This document shows, one piece after another, positions 8,124-16,845 of a stretch of DNA of 64,000 bases. The notes under the pieces are model-generated. The model saw only the letters and a list, made by a program, of their open reading frames with translations, was not told the origin of the DNA and ran no database searches. The stretch spans positions 1-64,000 of the forward strand of contig JANWKU010000181.1 of the NCBI GenBank assembly GCA_025451215.1. The letters run 5' to 3'. Position numbers and translations under genes: made by a program. Position 1 is the first letter of the stretch, and each line of letters starts with the position of its first letter. Origin of the DNA: Terriglobales bacterium (GTDB lineage Bacteria > Acidobacteriota > Terriglobia > Terriglobales > Acidobacteriaceae).

Positions 8124-8558
8124 CTACGCTGTTTTTTTTCTGCTGGCTTCGAGTTTTTTACCAAGTTCGTGGGCGCGATCCACTGCTGCACCGGGCTCGA
8201 ACTCTTCAAGCTCAAAAAACTGGCGTACTTCAACAACTGCTTCCTCGCCCGCTCCAAATGGATCGGGAATGCGTTTGGCCCAGTCCATTGCTTCTTCGCG
8301 GGACTTCACATTGATGATCCAGAAGCCAGCGACGAGCTCCTTGGTTTCCGCAAATGGGCCCTCCATTACCGTGCGCTTGCCCTGGGCGAATTTCACGCGA
8401 AATCCTTTCGAGCTGGGGTGCAGGCCGGCCAGATCCACCAGCACTCCGGCTTTCATCAGTTCCTCGTTGTACCTTCCCATGGAAGCGAGGAGTTCCTGGC
8501 TGGGCATCTTGCCCGCTTCTGAATCTTTGTTGGCTTTGACGATCATCAAGAATTTCAT
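8124..8558 (-). CDS. DGPF/YCII-related protein
   Basis: 144 residues. MKFLMIVKANKDSEAG and VMEGPFAETKELVAGFWII place it in the DGPF family, with Glu in place of the first Asp of the name-giving motif. It carries a longer C-terminal tail ending HELGKKLEASRKKTA, probably a helix. It is clearly paralogous to the neighbour at 7636. A predicted ECF42 promoter lies 72 bp upstream, and 72 bp with another such site separate it from the next gene, so it may be its own unit. Confidence 0.9.
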   Translation of the reverse strand: MKFLMIVKANKDSEAGKMPSQELLASMGRYNEELMKAGVLVDLAGLHPSSKGFRVKFAQGKRTVMEGPFAETKELVAGFWIINVKSREEAMDWAKRIPDPFGAGEEAVVEVRQFFELEEFEPGAAVDRAHELGKKLEASRKKTA

Positions 8559-8629
8559 TGCATTACTCCTAAGTTTTTATTTGGAGCCCGCTCGCGTCAT
8601 TCTGACTGAACTTGCTCTTCACTGGTAAG

Positions 8630-8655
8630 TCGAATGGCCATGCAGCCAATCGACA
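8630..8655 (-). promoter_or_regulatory. predicted ECF42 promoter (TGTCGA-N16-TCGA)
   Basis: On the minus strand TGTCGA, 16 bases, TCGACTTAC, 72 bp before the DGPF start at 8558. Spacing is identical to the site at 11230 and the extended -10 side (TCGACTTAC) is identical to the site at 8098. Confidence 0.7.
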
Positions 8656-8665
8656 GCGGAGAGAT

Positions 8666-9142
8666 CTATTTCTGGTTCGCAGCCTGTTCGATTTTTGCAA
8701 TGTCAATTTTCTTCATTTGCATCATTGCCTGCATGGCTCTCTGCCCCTTGCCGGGATCTTTGTCGCCGATCAATTCCAATAACCTGTCGGGGGTGATTTG
8801 CCAGGACATGCCGAACTTGTCCTTCAGCCATCCGCACTGGCTCTCCTGGCCGCCATCCGCCGTAAGCTTTTGCCAGTATTCGTCCACTTCTTCCTGGGTT
8901 TTGCAATGAACCACGAAGGAGACCGACTCGTTGAATTTGAAGTGTGGGCCGCCGTTCAGAGCAGTAAACTCCACGCCTTCAATGGAGAACGAAGCGACCA
9001 TCACCGAGCCTTTCGGCCTTGGCCCGGCATCGCCATAACGGCGTACTTCGCCCATTTTTGAATTTCTGAAAACCGATGTATAAAACCTGGCTGCCTCCTC
9101 GGCGTTGTTATCGAACCAGAGAAACGGGGTAATTTTTGGCAT
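8666..9142 (-). CDS. VOC/PhnB-like protein (3-demethylubiquinone methyltransferase-like fold)
   Basis: 158 residues. MPKITPFLWFDNNAEEAARF, then FSIEGVEFTALNGGPHFKFN and SFVVHCKTQEEVDEYW, match the PhnB-like VOC subfamily often annotated as 3-demethylubiquinone-9 3-methyltransferase; the fold is certain, that activity is not. A C-terminal Met-rich helix (AMQAMMQMKKIDIAKIEQA) is typical. ATG at 9142 has AGAGGAG eight bases away; a TTG two codons earlier is an alternative. Part of the ECF42-linked cluster, though no ECF42-type site precedes it. Confidence 0.9.
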   Translation of the reverse strand: MPKITPFLWFDNNAEEAARFYTSVFRNSKMGEVRRYGDAGPRPKGSVMVASFSIEGVEFTALNGGPHFKFNESVSFVVHCKTQEEVDEYWQKLTADGGQESQCGWLKDKFGMSWQITPDRLLELIGDKDPGKGQRAMQAMMQMKKIDIAKIEQAANQK

Positions 9143-9204
9143 AAACAATTCTCCTCTGTCAATTCATCGAGCGTTATTTGCGAAGCGAAGTGATTACCTG
9201 CCGG

Positions 9205-9756
9205 TCACAATGGTTTGTATTGGAGCAATATAGTCCCGCAGGAAAATACTCTGCTTGTCACGAGGGTTAGCGGTTTGACCTGCGGCAATCCTTTCGAGAT
9301 TGTCGAGCCATCTCCAAGAAGGACCGGATTCATCAGCAAGTCGTATTCATCAATAAGATCATGCTGGATCAGCGACGCGACAAAATCATGCCCGCCGTAA
9401 GCAAGAAGATTTTTACCTTGCTTTTTAAGCTGACTCACACTTTCTACAAGGTCTTTCTGTACCTTCGTATTTGTCCATTCTGACTTCTGCACCGTCTTGG
9501 AGAATACGATTTTGGGCATGTCAGTGATCGCCCTGCCAATTGCAAAGTCAGGATTTTCGGGGTTCTCGGCCACCGATTTCCAATGCGGGATGAAGTCCGT
9601 TGCGGTTTTACGTCCGAGTAGAATAAAGTCCACATTTTCGGTATTCGCAACCGAATATTGCCGTAGCTCATCATCCCAATTGAAATGCGTGGGACCTTTT
9701 TGAGTTCCAACCATACCGTCCGCGGATACGTGCATTTGTAATTTCAACTTTCCCAC
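9205..9756 (-). CDS. dihydrofolate reductase-like (RibD C-terminal domain) protein
   Basis: 183 residues from a GTG at 9756 with GAGGGG upstream, giving the family start GKLKLQMHVSADGMVG. The frame continues upstream to 9816 without support. FILLGRKTATDF, KIVFSKTVQKSEW and LLAYGGHDFVASLIQHDLID are standard in the RibD_C/DHFR-like NADPH-reductase family. Substrate unknown; such genes often accompany ECF-regulated small-enzyme clusters. Lies 84 bp behind the DUF899 gene and probably belongs to the operon starting at 11207. Confidence 0.85.
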   Translation of the reverse strand: MGKLKLQMHVSADGMVGTQKGPTHFNWDDELRQYSVANTENVDFILLGRKTATDFIPHWKSVAENPENPDFAIGRAITDMPKIVFSKTVQKSEWTNTKVQKDLVESVSQLKKQGKNLLAYGGHDFVASLIQHDLIDEYDLLMNPVLLGDGSTISKGLPQVKPLTLVTSRVFSCGTILLQYKPL

Positions 9757-9840
9757 TTTTTCTTTCCCCTCGATGACTGGCGCGGGCGGGGCAATTGAAG
9801 CCAGCCCCGCATCCAATCGGACTGTTTGTGAATCTGCGAT

Positions 9841-10653
9841 TTAGTGCTTGCAGCAGGGCTCGGATTTCTCTTCGGGCTTTACTTCGACATTGGATTCCGC
9901 CTGGTAACGTCCCGATGCCTGAACGAAACCGCCTGCTCCATAACGATCGTGATGGCGTACCCAGTCGCCCAGATTTCCGCGCCCTGTTTCGTTCCGCCCT
10001 TTGGGAGTGATGTCGAGAAATTGATATGTCCCGATCGCGCCTTCGCCACCACGAGCATAGTGGGAGTACGTATGGAAGATGTCTCCGTTTTCATCCTTGT
10101 AGAACACGCTGGTTCCGGCAATTTCTTCGCTGAGAACTTCCTGCATGCCGAAGTTGTAGTAAACCTTGCCCTTGGCCATGTCCTCTTTTGAAAACGACAC
10201 GTGATAGTCGTAGTTGAAGTCGCTGCCGAACGAAGAAACCCAATTGAACTTCCAGCCCATGCGCTTCTTAAAAGGCTCAATTTCGGAAAGCGGCGCGCGA
10301 GAAACGGCCACGTAGGAAACATCATGCTGAAGAAGATGTTGCAACGCGCTATCCACATGATCGGAGTAGAACGAGCATCCCACGCAACCCTCGTTCCAAC
10401 CGGGGCCAAACATGAAGTGATAAACGATCAACTGGCTGCGGCCATCAAAGAGATCGGCCAGCGTCTTCTTGCCCTCCGGAGTTTCAAATACATAGTTCTT
10501 ATCCACTTTTACCCATGGCAATTCGCGGCGCTTTCCGGCCAGCGCATCGCGAGATCGGGTAAGCGCTTTTTCCTCGGCCAACAGTTCTTTGCGTGCGGCC
10601 AGCCATTCGGCGCGAGATACCACTTTGGGGTTTTCAGTTGCGGTCGTCGTCAT
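9841..10653 (-). CDS. DUF899 thioredoxin-fold protein
   Basis: 270 residues from the ATG at 10653, which has GAGGAGAG upstream. PKVVSRAEWLAARKELLAEE and YHFMFGPGWNEGCVGCSFYS identify DUF899, a thioredoxin-like family; GCVGC is the CxxC equivalent. DEFDFNYDYHVSF-like and SVFYKDENGDIFHTYSHYAR segments are also family-typical. The tail ends SEPCCKH, a possible metal-binding end. Cytoplasmic, presumed redox role. Its first 20 bp overlap the small gene at 10634, so translation is probably coupled. Confidence 0.88.
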   Translation of the reverse strand: MTTTATENPKVVSRAEWLAARKELLAEEKALTRSRDALAGKRRELPWVKVDKNYVFETPEGKKTLADLFDGRSQLIVYHFMFGPGWNEGCVGCSFYSDHVDSALQHLLQHDVSYVAVSRAPLSEIEPFKKRMGWKFNWVSSFGSDFNYDYHVSFSKEDMAKGKVYYNFGMQEVLSEEIAGTSVFYKDENGDIFHTYSHYARGGEGAIGTYQFLDITPKGRNETGRGNLGDWVRHHDRYGAGGFVQASGRYQAESNVEVKPEEKSEPCCKH

Positions 10654-10825
10654 CGTAACTCTCCTCATGAATTGGGGTTGATTCTTGCTGTTCAAAAGAT
10701 TTCAAACTGTTCGCGTGCACATTTGTCCTGGTGAACTTTTGCACGACGAATGCGGTCAGGCCGCCCGTCGAAGTGATGCCCGCTACAGCTACCATCGCTA
10801 TATTCGAAATACATTCGGGGCACAT
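10634..10825 (-). CDS. 63-residue protein with N-terminal CxxC, ECF42-linked
   Basis: 63 residues. It opens MCPECISNIAMVAVAGITS, a CPEC motif followed by a hydrophobic Gly/Ala/Val segment that could be one membrane helix, then a basic-to-acidic tail ending EESYDDDDRN. AAGGAGG precedes the ATG at 10825. It lies 10 bp behind the DGPF gene and overlaps the DUF899 start by 20 bp, so it is an operon member. The CxxC beside a helix suggests metal binding or redox coupling to the thioredoxin-fold DUF899 product, which is inference. Function unknown. Confidence 0.75.
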   Translation of the reverse strand: MCPECISNIAMVAVAGITSTGGLTAFVVQKFTRTNVHANSLKSFEQQESTPIHEESYDDDDRN

Positions 10826-10835
10826 GAGCGCCTCC

Positions 10836-11207
10836 TTATGAACTCGCCTGCGCAACCGGCAGACCGCTGACTTCCACAACCGGCCGAATTTCCACCGTTC
10901 CAAATCGCCCAGCGGGGATTTCTGAAGCGATGCGAATCGCTTCGTCCAGATCTTTGGCATTGACCAGAAAATAGCCGCCAAGCTGCTCACGGGTCTCGGC
11001 AAATGGGCCGTCTGTAACTAGAGGCCTGCCGTCTTGCTGGCGAACGCTGGTAGCAGTGGAGGTAGGATGCAGTGGCGCAGAGGCCAGAAACTTTCCGCTC
11101 GCGTGCAACTTGTGGGCGTACTGTGCCGACTCAACATAACATTTCTGCTGCTCGGCTTCGCTTGGCCTGCCCTTTTCATCCAAATAAATCAACAACATAT
11201 ATTTCAT
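10836..11207 (-). CDS. DGPF/YCII-related protein
   Basis: 123 residues. MKYMLLIYLDEKGRPSEAEQ and LVTDGPFAETREQLGGYFLV are the classical DGPF family start and core. ATG at 11207 with AAGGAG at good distance. First gene of a leftward operon (DGPF, 63-aa protein, DUF899, DHFR-like) and divergent from the ECF42 sigma factor, with a TGTCGA-N16-TCGA site 22 bp upstream. This is the canonical ECF42 neighbour arrangement. Confidence 0.92.
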   Translation of the reverse strand: MKYMLLIYLDEKGRPSEAEQQKCYVESAQYAHKLHASGKFLASAPLHPTSTATSVRQQDGRPLVTDGPFAETREQLGGYFLVNAKDLDEAIRIASEIPAGRFGTVEIRPVVEVSGLPVAQASS

Positions 11208-11229
11208 ATCTTGCTCCTTCATCAGTAAA

Positions 11230-11255
11230 TCGAACGGCACAGGGGCAAATCGACA
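11230..11255 (-). promoter_or_regulatory. predicted ECF42 promoter (TGTCGA-N16-TCGA)
   Basis: In the 90-bp gap between the divergent DGPF and sigma genes. On the minus strand TGTCGA, 16 bases, TCGATTTAC, positioned to give a leader of about 15 bases before the DGPF ATG. Same layout as 8098 and 8630. No equivalent site faces the sigma gene itself. Confidence 0.7.
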
Positions 11256-11297
11256 GCCTCGCCCAAAAAATAATTGGAAAAATATTTACAATAAGCC

Positions 11298-12587
11298 GTG
11301 TCTTTGCCGGTCACGCCTGTTCCCCTTGATGCTGCTTCCGCTGTCGAAGAGGTCTATCGTTCTGACTGGGGCCGCATCGTCGCTACTTTAATCGGTCTGG
11401 TTGGCGACTTTGACCTGGCAGAAGAATCAGCGCAGGAAGCTTTTGCCGTTGCTGTGGACCAATGGCGCGAGTCCGGAATACCGGAATTTCCTCGTGCCTG
11501 GATCATCCAGACCGCCCGTCATAAAGCAATTGATCGCCTCCGCCGCCAGGCCAACTTCGCTCAGAAAATGGAAGAGCAAGGGGCGCCCATCGAACCGTCC
11601 GAGAACCCGAATTACGATGCTTTGGAAAATCCCGATGAGATCAACGACGACCGTCTCCGTTTGATCTTTACCTGCTGCCATCCCGCCCTCGCCTCCGACG
11701 CTCAAGTCGCGCTCACGCTGCGAACGCTGTGCGGCCTTGAAACCGATGAAATAGCTCGCGCATTCCTCGTTCCGGTGCCGACCATGGCGCAGAGGCTTGT
11801 GCGCGCAAAGCGTAAGATTCGCGACGCTGGCATTCCCTATAAAGTTCCCGCGACCGACGAACTCGCCGCGCGTCTGGATGCCGTACTCACCGTCATCTAT
11901 CTGGTTTTCAATGAAGGCTACGCGGCCACGCGTGGCGCACCGCTGGTCCGCACAGACCTATGTGCGGAAGCCATCCGTCTAGCGCGATTGGTGCGTTCCT
12001 TGACTGCTCCACGCACTCCTGCGGATGTTCTCGCCCTTCTTGCCCTCATGCTGCTGCATGATGCGCGACGCGATGCACGCCTCGACCGAGCTGGGGATAT
12101 CGTCGTGCTGGAAGAGCAAGACCGCAGCCTTTGGAACGGTTCACAGATCGCAGAAGCTTTGCCGCTCGTCGAAGAAGCTCTTCGCGCCGGAGCTCGGCCT
12201 TACGCCTTACAGGCCGCGATTGCCGCTACCCATTGCCAGGCCGCTCGCGCGGAAGACACGGACTGGAGCCAGATTCTTGGGCTTTACGATCTTCTCGAAC
12301 GTGTGCAGCCATCGCCGATTGTGTCGCTCAACCGTGCCGTAGCTTTGGCCATGATCAATGGCCCGCAGGCAGCGCTGGAAATTATTGACTCGCTCACTTC
12401 CTCCACGGCCAGCGACCTTGACAGTTATCACCTTCTACACGCCACCCGCGCCGATTTGCTGCGAAGAATGGGCTCACCCGAAGAAGCGGCAAAGAGCTAT
12501 GTGCGGGCTTTGGAGCTGGCCACCAATGAGAGCGAACGCCGATTCCTGCAAAAGCGACTAAAAGAAGTAGCGCGGCACTCCGATTAA
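11298..12587 (+). CDS. ECF42-type RNA polymerase sigma factor with C-terminal extension
   Basis: 429 residues, GTG start. Sigma region 2 is at about 25-95 ([20 protein letters not shown] and [20 protein letters not shown]), region 4 at about 115-175 ([20 protein letters not shown], then [14 protein letters not shown]). The remaining ~240 residues ([45 protein letters not shown], helical TPR-like end) are the extension of group ECF42 (SigJ-like, DUF6596). In ECF42 this extension replaces the anti-sigma factor and is needed for activity. No anti-sigma gene is present. Divergent from the DGPF operon it probably drives. Confidence 0.93.
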   Translation: MSLPVTPVPLDAASAVEEVYRSDWGRIVATLIGLVGDFDLAEESAQEAFAVAVDQWRESGIPEFPRAWIIQTARHKAIDRLRRQANFAQKMEEQGAPIEPSENPNYDALENPDEINDDRLRLIFTCCHPALASDAQVALTLRTLCGLETDEIARAFLVPVPTMAQRLVRAKRKIRDAGIPYKVPATDELAARLDAVLTVIYLVFNEGYAATRGAPLVRTDLCAEAIRLARLVRSLTAPRTPADVLALLALMLLHDARRDARLDRAGDIVVLEEQDRSLWNGSQIAEALPLVEEALRAGARPYALQAAIAATHCQAARAEDTDWSQILGLYDLLERVQPSPIVSLNRAVALAMINGPQAALEIIDSLTSSTASDLDSYHLLHATRADLLRRMGSPEEAAKSYVRALELATNESERRFLQKRLKEVARHSD

Positions 12588-12604
12588 CTCTCTGTCCGCA
12601 ACAA

Positions 12605-13075
12605 TTAGTTACTCTTGGAAAATATTCGAACGCTGTAGGCGATCGGCAAGCCGATAAGGAACATATGCACCAGCAAGCCCTGGTCCAGGCCATGCATAGT
12701 GAAAGGCCCTTTGAAGTGGATCGCGGAAAGCGGCAACACAATCAGATTCATGACCAGGAAGATCGCAATGCCGTAAAACAAGCCGCATACAAAAGGATAT
12801 TCCTTCAGAAATTTCAGCTTTAAGCTGGCCCCGTAATACACCGCAGCCGCAGATAAGGCGATGAAAAAATGCAAGGCGATCCCGAGGACGTAATAACCCG
12901 CGCCGCCCTGGAAAGCGATGTTCCCAACCAGTCCGCGCGCAATTCCGCGCGGCATGCGCACGCCGTACATAACGTAAGCGCAAGTTAAATCCAGCAGTCC
13001 GGCGATAAAACCGCCGACAAGAATCGCCGGGAGCGGTCGCGGCTCATCAGATAGTTTGCCAAGAGTTGTGTTCAT
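12605..13075 (-). CDS. four-helix integral membrane protein, unknown function
   Basis: 156 residues from the ATG at 13075. Hydrophobic segments at about 18-38, 62-86, 92-115 and 125-150 predict four helices. RMPRGIARGLVGNIAFQGGA between the first two resembles small uncharacterised membrane proteins of Proteobacteria and Acidobacteria. No charged residues suggest a transport site. It converges on the ECF42 gene with a 17-bp gap and shows no ECF42-type upstream site, so I do not count it in that regulon. Confidence 0.75.
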   Translation of the reverse strand: MNTTLGKLSDEPRPLPAILVGGFIAGLLDLTCAYVMYGVRMPRGIARGLVGNIAFQGGAGYYVLGIALHFFIALSAAAVYYGASLKLKFLKEYPFVCGLFYGIAIFLVMNLIVLPLSAIHFKGPFTMHGLDQGLLVHMFLIGLPIAYSVRIFSKSN

Positions 13076-13223
13076 GGGGCTCCAACGAAGCGATCTCAAG
13101 AGAATATTTCTGCTTACATTGGACGTGGCGAGTTGGATTCAGGTAGCGCGCTATATTTTGCAACTACACGCGCGCCTCTAGGACGATTTTCTGGCAATGT
13201 GTGGTGCCGGGCTCGCTAGCGCA

Positions 13224-14828
13224 TTATTTTTTCTTTTCTTCTTTGTGATGCAGATCGAGCCCAAACGAAGGATGCTCTCGGGTCCCGGTGATTTTAATCG
13301 GCAACTCGGTTACATCTCCTTTGCGGAAGAACGGATCCACGGCTTTCAGCAGGAAAGATTTCACTCCCGTGGTCATCTGCGACAATTTTGCCTTCAGGCG
13401 CAGCGTCCCATAAAAGTCGAGCTTTTCGTCCGTGAGCGCGTAGGTGCCATTCAGTTGAACATTCGCGCCGGGAACTTCAAACATTAAATTGCGGAAGGTA
13501 ATCATGCCGCCGCCCATGGCGAATTGCCCGCGCAAATTAGAAATGCTGCTTCCCGCATCTTCATCGTCGGGCTTGCCCTGTCCTTTGCGGCTAAGGCTCT
13601 GCACTTTCTCTCGGACTGCTGGATCGGTAAAAATGGCATGCTCCACGCCAAACCTCCCCAACAGCTTCAGCTTTTGGGTAACGTCGCCCTCTCCGGCGGG
13701 CAAATCGAATTTCGTATGCAAGGTCACATTCCCCGTCAATGGAGGCTTACCGGCCTTCACCGCCAGCTGCATCAGGTCTTCAATCCTGCCGCTGTCCACG
13801 GTCACATCCAATTCGACGGCACGCCCCTTTTCGCCATCCCGTTTAAGCACGGCGCCGTCGGCGACAATCGTCGTACGGCCAACGGTAGCGCGCACCGGAT
13901 GCAGCATGGTGTTGCCATTGGTGCCGTCCACGGTAGCTTCGTACACAGTTTTCAAATCCACGGGATGTCCCGCCAGCGTGACCTGGAAATCAGGCGTGTC
14001 GGTTTCCCCCTTCACGCTGATCTGTTCCAGCACGCCACCGAACTTTCCTTCGGAACTGAGAATTCCTCCAATTCCTTTGAACACACCCAAATCCGCATCC
14101 TTGAATGTGTAGCCAGCGGCCAACGGCGTTTGGCCTGGATCGTCGGCGTTCCACGGCCCAAAATTGCCACTGGTGGCAATCTCCCCCGGCGGCTTGTAAT
14201 TTTTAAGGTGCGCAGTAAATGACGCCGCGCGGTTCAGACCGACCGCATGCATTACCAGTTCATGAATCAGAAATATGTGCTCGGGCTTTGACGAGTCTTT
14301 CGGCATGAGGTGCAATTCGGCGTCGTCGGCATCAAGTTCGTGCACCAGAATTTTAATTTCCTTGAGCTTGCGTTTACGCTCCGCGCCGCTTGCGGGATTT
14401 TGATTTTGGCCATTGTCTTCGTGCGGCGGAATGTGAATGACCAGCCCGGTAAAGTGAATGCGATTGATCTTCCAGGGCGAGCCTAAAAGGCCCCACACGC
14501 CTGCCTCCGCGGAAAATTCGCGCGCCGCGAGTAATGGCGGAATGTCCTTGCGGCCCTTGTGATACACCACAAGGCCAGATCCCGTCACCTTCAACGCCGG
14601 AGTCAGCGAAACGTGAAAGTCCTGCAACTCCACATTCCCATTGAATTTTTGCTGCAACAATTCAAGGGCGCGGGCGTGTACGTAGGGCTGGGCGTAGTGC
14701 ATGGCAACAGCAATCCCAATGCCTACAGCGACCAAAAACGCAAGAATGAGGGCTGGAAGAATCGTGCGCAGGAAATATCGCTTGCGGGATTTTTTTTCTA
14801 ACGGCTCGGACTCCGCAAGTTGAGGCAA
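13224..14828 (-). CDS. AsmA-like envelope protein
   Basis: 534 residues, TTG start with CAGGAGAG upstream. After a basic N-terminus (KKSRKRYFLR) comes one helix (LILAFLVAVGIGIAVAM, about 27-46) and a long beta-rich periplasmic body. LTPALKVTGSGLVVYHKGRK, FEVPGANVQLNGTYALTDEK and a closing GTREHPSFGLDL follow the AsmA/TamB-like pattern, where such proteins bridge the envelope and help lipid transport to the outer membrane. The tail is Lys/Glu rich. Family placement is by pattern only. Stand-alone gene. Confidence 0.75.
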   Translation of the reverse strand: MPQLAESEPLEKKSRKRYFLRTILPALILAFLVAVGIGIAVAMHYAQPYVHARALELLQQKFNGNVELQDFHVSLTPALKVTGSGLVVYHKGRKDIPPLLAAREFSAEAGVWGLLGSPWKINRIHFTGLVIHIPPHEDNGQNQNPASGAERKRKLKEIKILVHELDADDAELHLMPKDSSKPEHIFLIHELVMHAVGLNRAASFTAHLKNYKPPGEIATSGNFGPWNADDPGQTPLAAGYTFKDADLGVFKGIGGILSSEGKFGGVLEQISVKGETDTPDFQVTLAGHPVDLKTVYEATVDGTNGNTMLHPVRATVGRTTIVADGAVLKRDGEKGRAVELDVTVDSGRIEDLMQLAVKAGKPPLTGNVTLHTKFDLPAGEGDVTQKLKLLGRFGVEHAIFTDPAVREKVQSLSRKGQGKPDDEDAGSSISNLRGQFAMGGGMITFRNLMFEVPGANVQLNGTYALTDEKLDFYGTLRLKAKLSQMTTGVKSFLLKAVDPFFRKGDVTELPIKITGTREHPSFGLDLHHKEEKKK

Positions 14829-15016
14829 TCGGCTCTCCTGATCGTTGGGCGGCTGAGAGCTTTTGCGGCATCATCCTGAAAAAGAAAACATCTCTAAAAA
14901 GCACCGCCCCGATCTACTCTAGGATGAATTGCCGATACGCGGAGTTGGCCGCCGCATGATCGATAGGAACGAGCTCGTCAAGAACGACCGGAAACAGTGA
15001 GCCCTGACCTCGGCCT

Positions 15017-15988
15017 TCACCTTGGATGTAAGCCACGTTTGAGGTACTCACCAGGGTTGGCCCCCACAACTCGCTTGAAGGCCTTACTGAACGCAGCGTC
15101 GGACTCGTAACCGACCGACCGAGCGACATCTATGAGCTTTTTGTCACGCTGTTGTAAGAACTGCATCGCCTTCTGCATCCGCCACTCCGTTACATATTCC
15201 AGTGGTGTTTGTCCGAGTAGCTCTTTAAAACGTACTGCCAATGCGGAGCGAGACATGCCCGCCGCTTCAGCCAGGGATTCGACCGTCCAGGGTGTATTCA
15301 CTCTGTCGTGAATGGCGCTCAGAGCAGAGCCTATTTGAGGATCGAAAATCCCACGAAGCCATCCTTTGTTGCGCCGTCCCTCTCCCGACGCGATATGCGC
15401 CCGGAGTGCCTGGATAAAAAGAACCTCGGCTAGCCGAGTCGCAACTACTTCCGATCCCGGTGCCTGTTCTGCCATTTCTGACGCCAGCGCCTGCATTGTG
15501 TCGTGGAGAGCAAGCGTGTGTGCCTGATCTGCCTTAATCAGAATGAAACTTGGCAATAACTGAGTGATCGGCTTCAAGCTGGCGCGATCAAAACTCAAGG
15601 ACCCACAAACGATTGTCGTCGGTGCGCCACCACCTCCGTAATGAGCGACGTTGTTGTTGGCCCTGGCACCGATCTCGCGGAAGCTGCACCTCGGACGTGT
15701 TCGCGGGCTGTCGCGCAAAACAATCGAAGTCCCCCGGGCCAGCAAAAAGCAATCACCACCGGTGAGCGGAATCGGCTCCGGAATCCCTTCCACACTCAGC
15801 CAGCAGTTGCCGCGCGAAAGCATGGCGAAGTGCGCCAAATCCGTGGGTGAAATCTTTTTGTCGAAAGATGTGACTTTTTCCTCGGCCTGTTTCTCCTGTA
15901 TCAAGCCCCAAGGCGCTGTAGCTTCGAGCCTGTGCTGACCGAAAGCGGTGACGTGCATCGTTCTGAAGATGTCAGTTATCGTGTCCAA
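15017..15988 (-). CDS. AraC-family transcriptional regulator, cupin type
   Basis: 323 residues from a TTG at 15988 preceded by AGAGGAGG; upstream in-frame codons lack such a site. The N-terminal ~190 residues are the AraC-type cupin (PTDLAHFAMLSRGNCWLSVE, LTGGDCFLLARGTSIVLRDS). The C-terminal ~100 carry two helix-turn-helix units (TVESLAEAAGMSRSALAVRF and KLIDVARSVGYESDAAFSKA). Such regulators usually control an adjacent divergent enzyme gene, here the SDR at 16111, with 122 bp between. The cupin ligand is unknown. Confidence 0.92.
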   Translation of the reverse strand: MDTITDIFRTMHVTAFGQHRLEATAPWGLIQEKQAEEKVTSFDKKISPTDLAHFAMLSRGNCWLSVEGIPEPIPLTGGDCFLLARGTSIVLRDSPRTRPRCSFREIGARANNNVAHYGGGGAPTTIVCGSLSFDRASLKPITQLLPSFILIKADQAHTLALHDTMQALASEMAEQAPGSEVVATRLAEVLFIQALRAHIASGEGRRNKGWLRGIFDPQIGSALSAIHDRVNTPWTVESLAEAAGMSRSALAVRFKELLGQTPLEYVTEWRMQKAMQFLQQRDKKLIDVARSVGYESDAAFSKAFKRVVGANPGEYLKRGLHPR

Positions 15989-16110
15989 CTTAACCTCCTC
16001 TTTTGGACGAATGGACAAAAGTCTTGGACTCCTGAGCAGTTCTCGTCCACCTCCAAAGAAATCTACTCCTCTGTAGAAGATGCTACACATCTACCGAAGG
16101 GAGCAGTTAT

Positions 16111-16845
16111 ATGGGAAAACTTGAAGGTAAGGTTGCAGTCATTACGGGTGGATCGAGCGGCATGGCGCTGGCGAGCGCCAAGCGGTTCGTTGAAGAAGCC
16201 GCCTACGTTTTCATCACCGGCCGGCGGCAGGAGGCGCTCGATGAGGCCGTCAAGCTGATTGGCCGGGACGTGACTGGCGTGCGCGGCGACGCGGCCAATC
16301 TCGACGACCTCGATCGCCTGTTCGATACGGTCAAGCGGGAAAAGGGCAGGATCGACATCCTGTACGCGAGCGCTGGCACGGGCAAAGCCGTCCAACTGGG
16401 CGAGATTACCGAGAAGCAATTCGATGCGGAATTTGGCCTGAATACGCGCGGCACACTGTTTACGGTTCAGAAGGCGTTGCCGCTGTTCAACGATGGCGGA
16501 TCGATCTTCATGACTGGGTCAGTTGCTTCGGTGAAAGGTTTTCCTGGTTACGGCGTGTACGCGGCGAGCAAGGCGGCGTTGCGCTCATTCGCACGCACTT
16601 GGCTGAATGAACTGAAGGGCAGGAATATCCGGGTGAACGTGCTGAGCCCGGGGCCGATCGCTACACCGATGCAGGACCAGGTTCTCGACGAGGCGGGGAA
16701 GCAGATGTTCGAATCGCTGATCCCGCGAGGAAAGATGGGCCAACCTGAAGAAATCGCGGCGGCCGCGCTGTTTCTTGCTTCAGGCGACTCGAGCTTCGTG
16801 AATGGAGTGGATTTGTCCGTGGACGGCGGCTTCTCGGCCATCTGA
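16111..16845 (+). CDS. short-chain dehydrogenase/reductase
   Basis: 244 residues, classical SDR. Cofactor loop TGGSSGMA at 12-19 (the usual final Ile-Gly is Met-Ala), catalytic Asn111, Ser137, Tyr150 and Lys154 (YAASK), and the closing VNGVDLSVDGGF. The Arg pair after the second strand (TGRRQ) suggests NADPH. GAAGGGA precedes the ATG. Divergent from an AraC regulator, a common inducible oxidoreductase pairing. Followed by a perfect 15-bp hairpin. Substrate unknown. Confidence 0.93.
   Translation: MGKLEGKVAVITGGSSGMALASAKRFVEEAAYVFITGRRQEALDEAVKLIGRDVTGVRGDAANLDDLDRLFDTVKREKGRIDILYASAGTGKAVQLGEITEKQFDAEFGLNTRGTLFTVQKALPLFNDGGSIFMTGSVASVKGFPGYGVYAASKAALRSFARTWLNELKGRNIRVNVLSPGPIATPMQDQVLDEAGKQMFESLIPRGKMGQPEEIAAAALFLASGDSSFVNGVDLSVDGGFSAI

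Noticed and set aside
9143-9204. An ECF42 site upstream of the VOC gene at 8666
   Set aside because: TCGA occurs once but no TGTCGA lies at the right distance.
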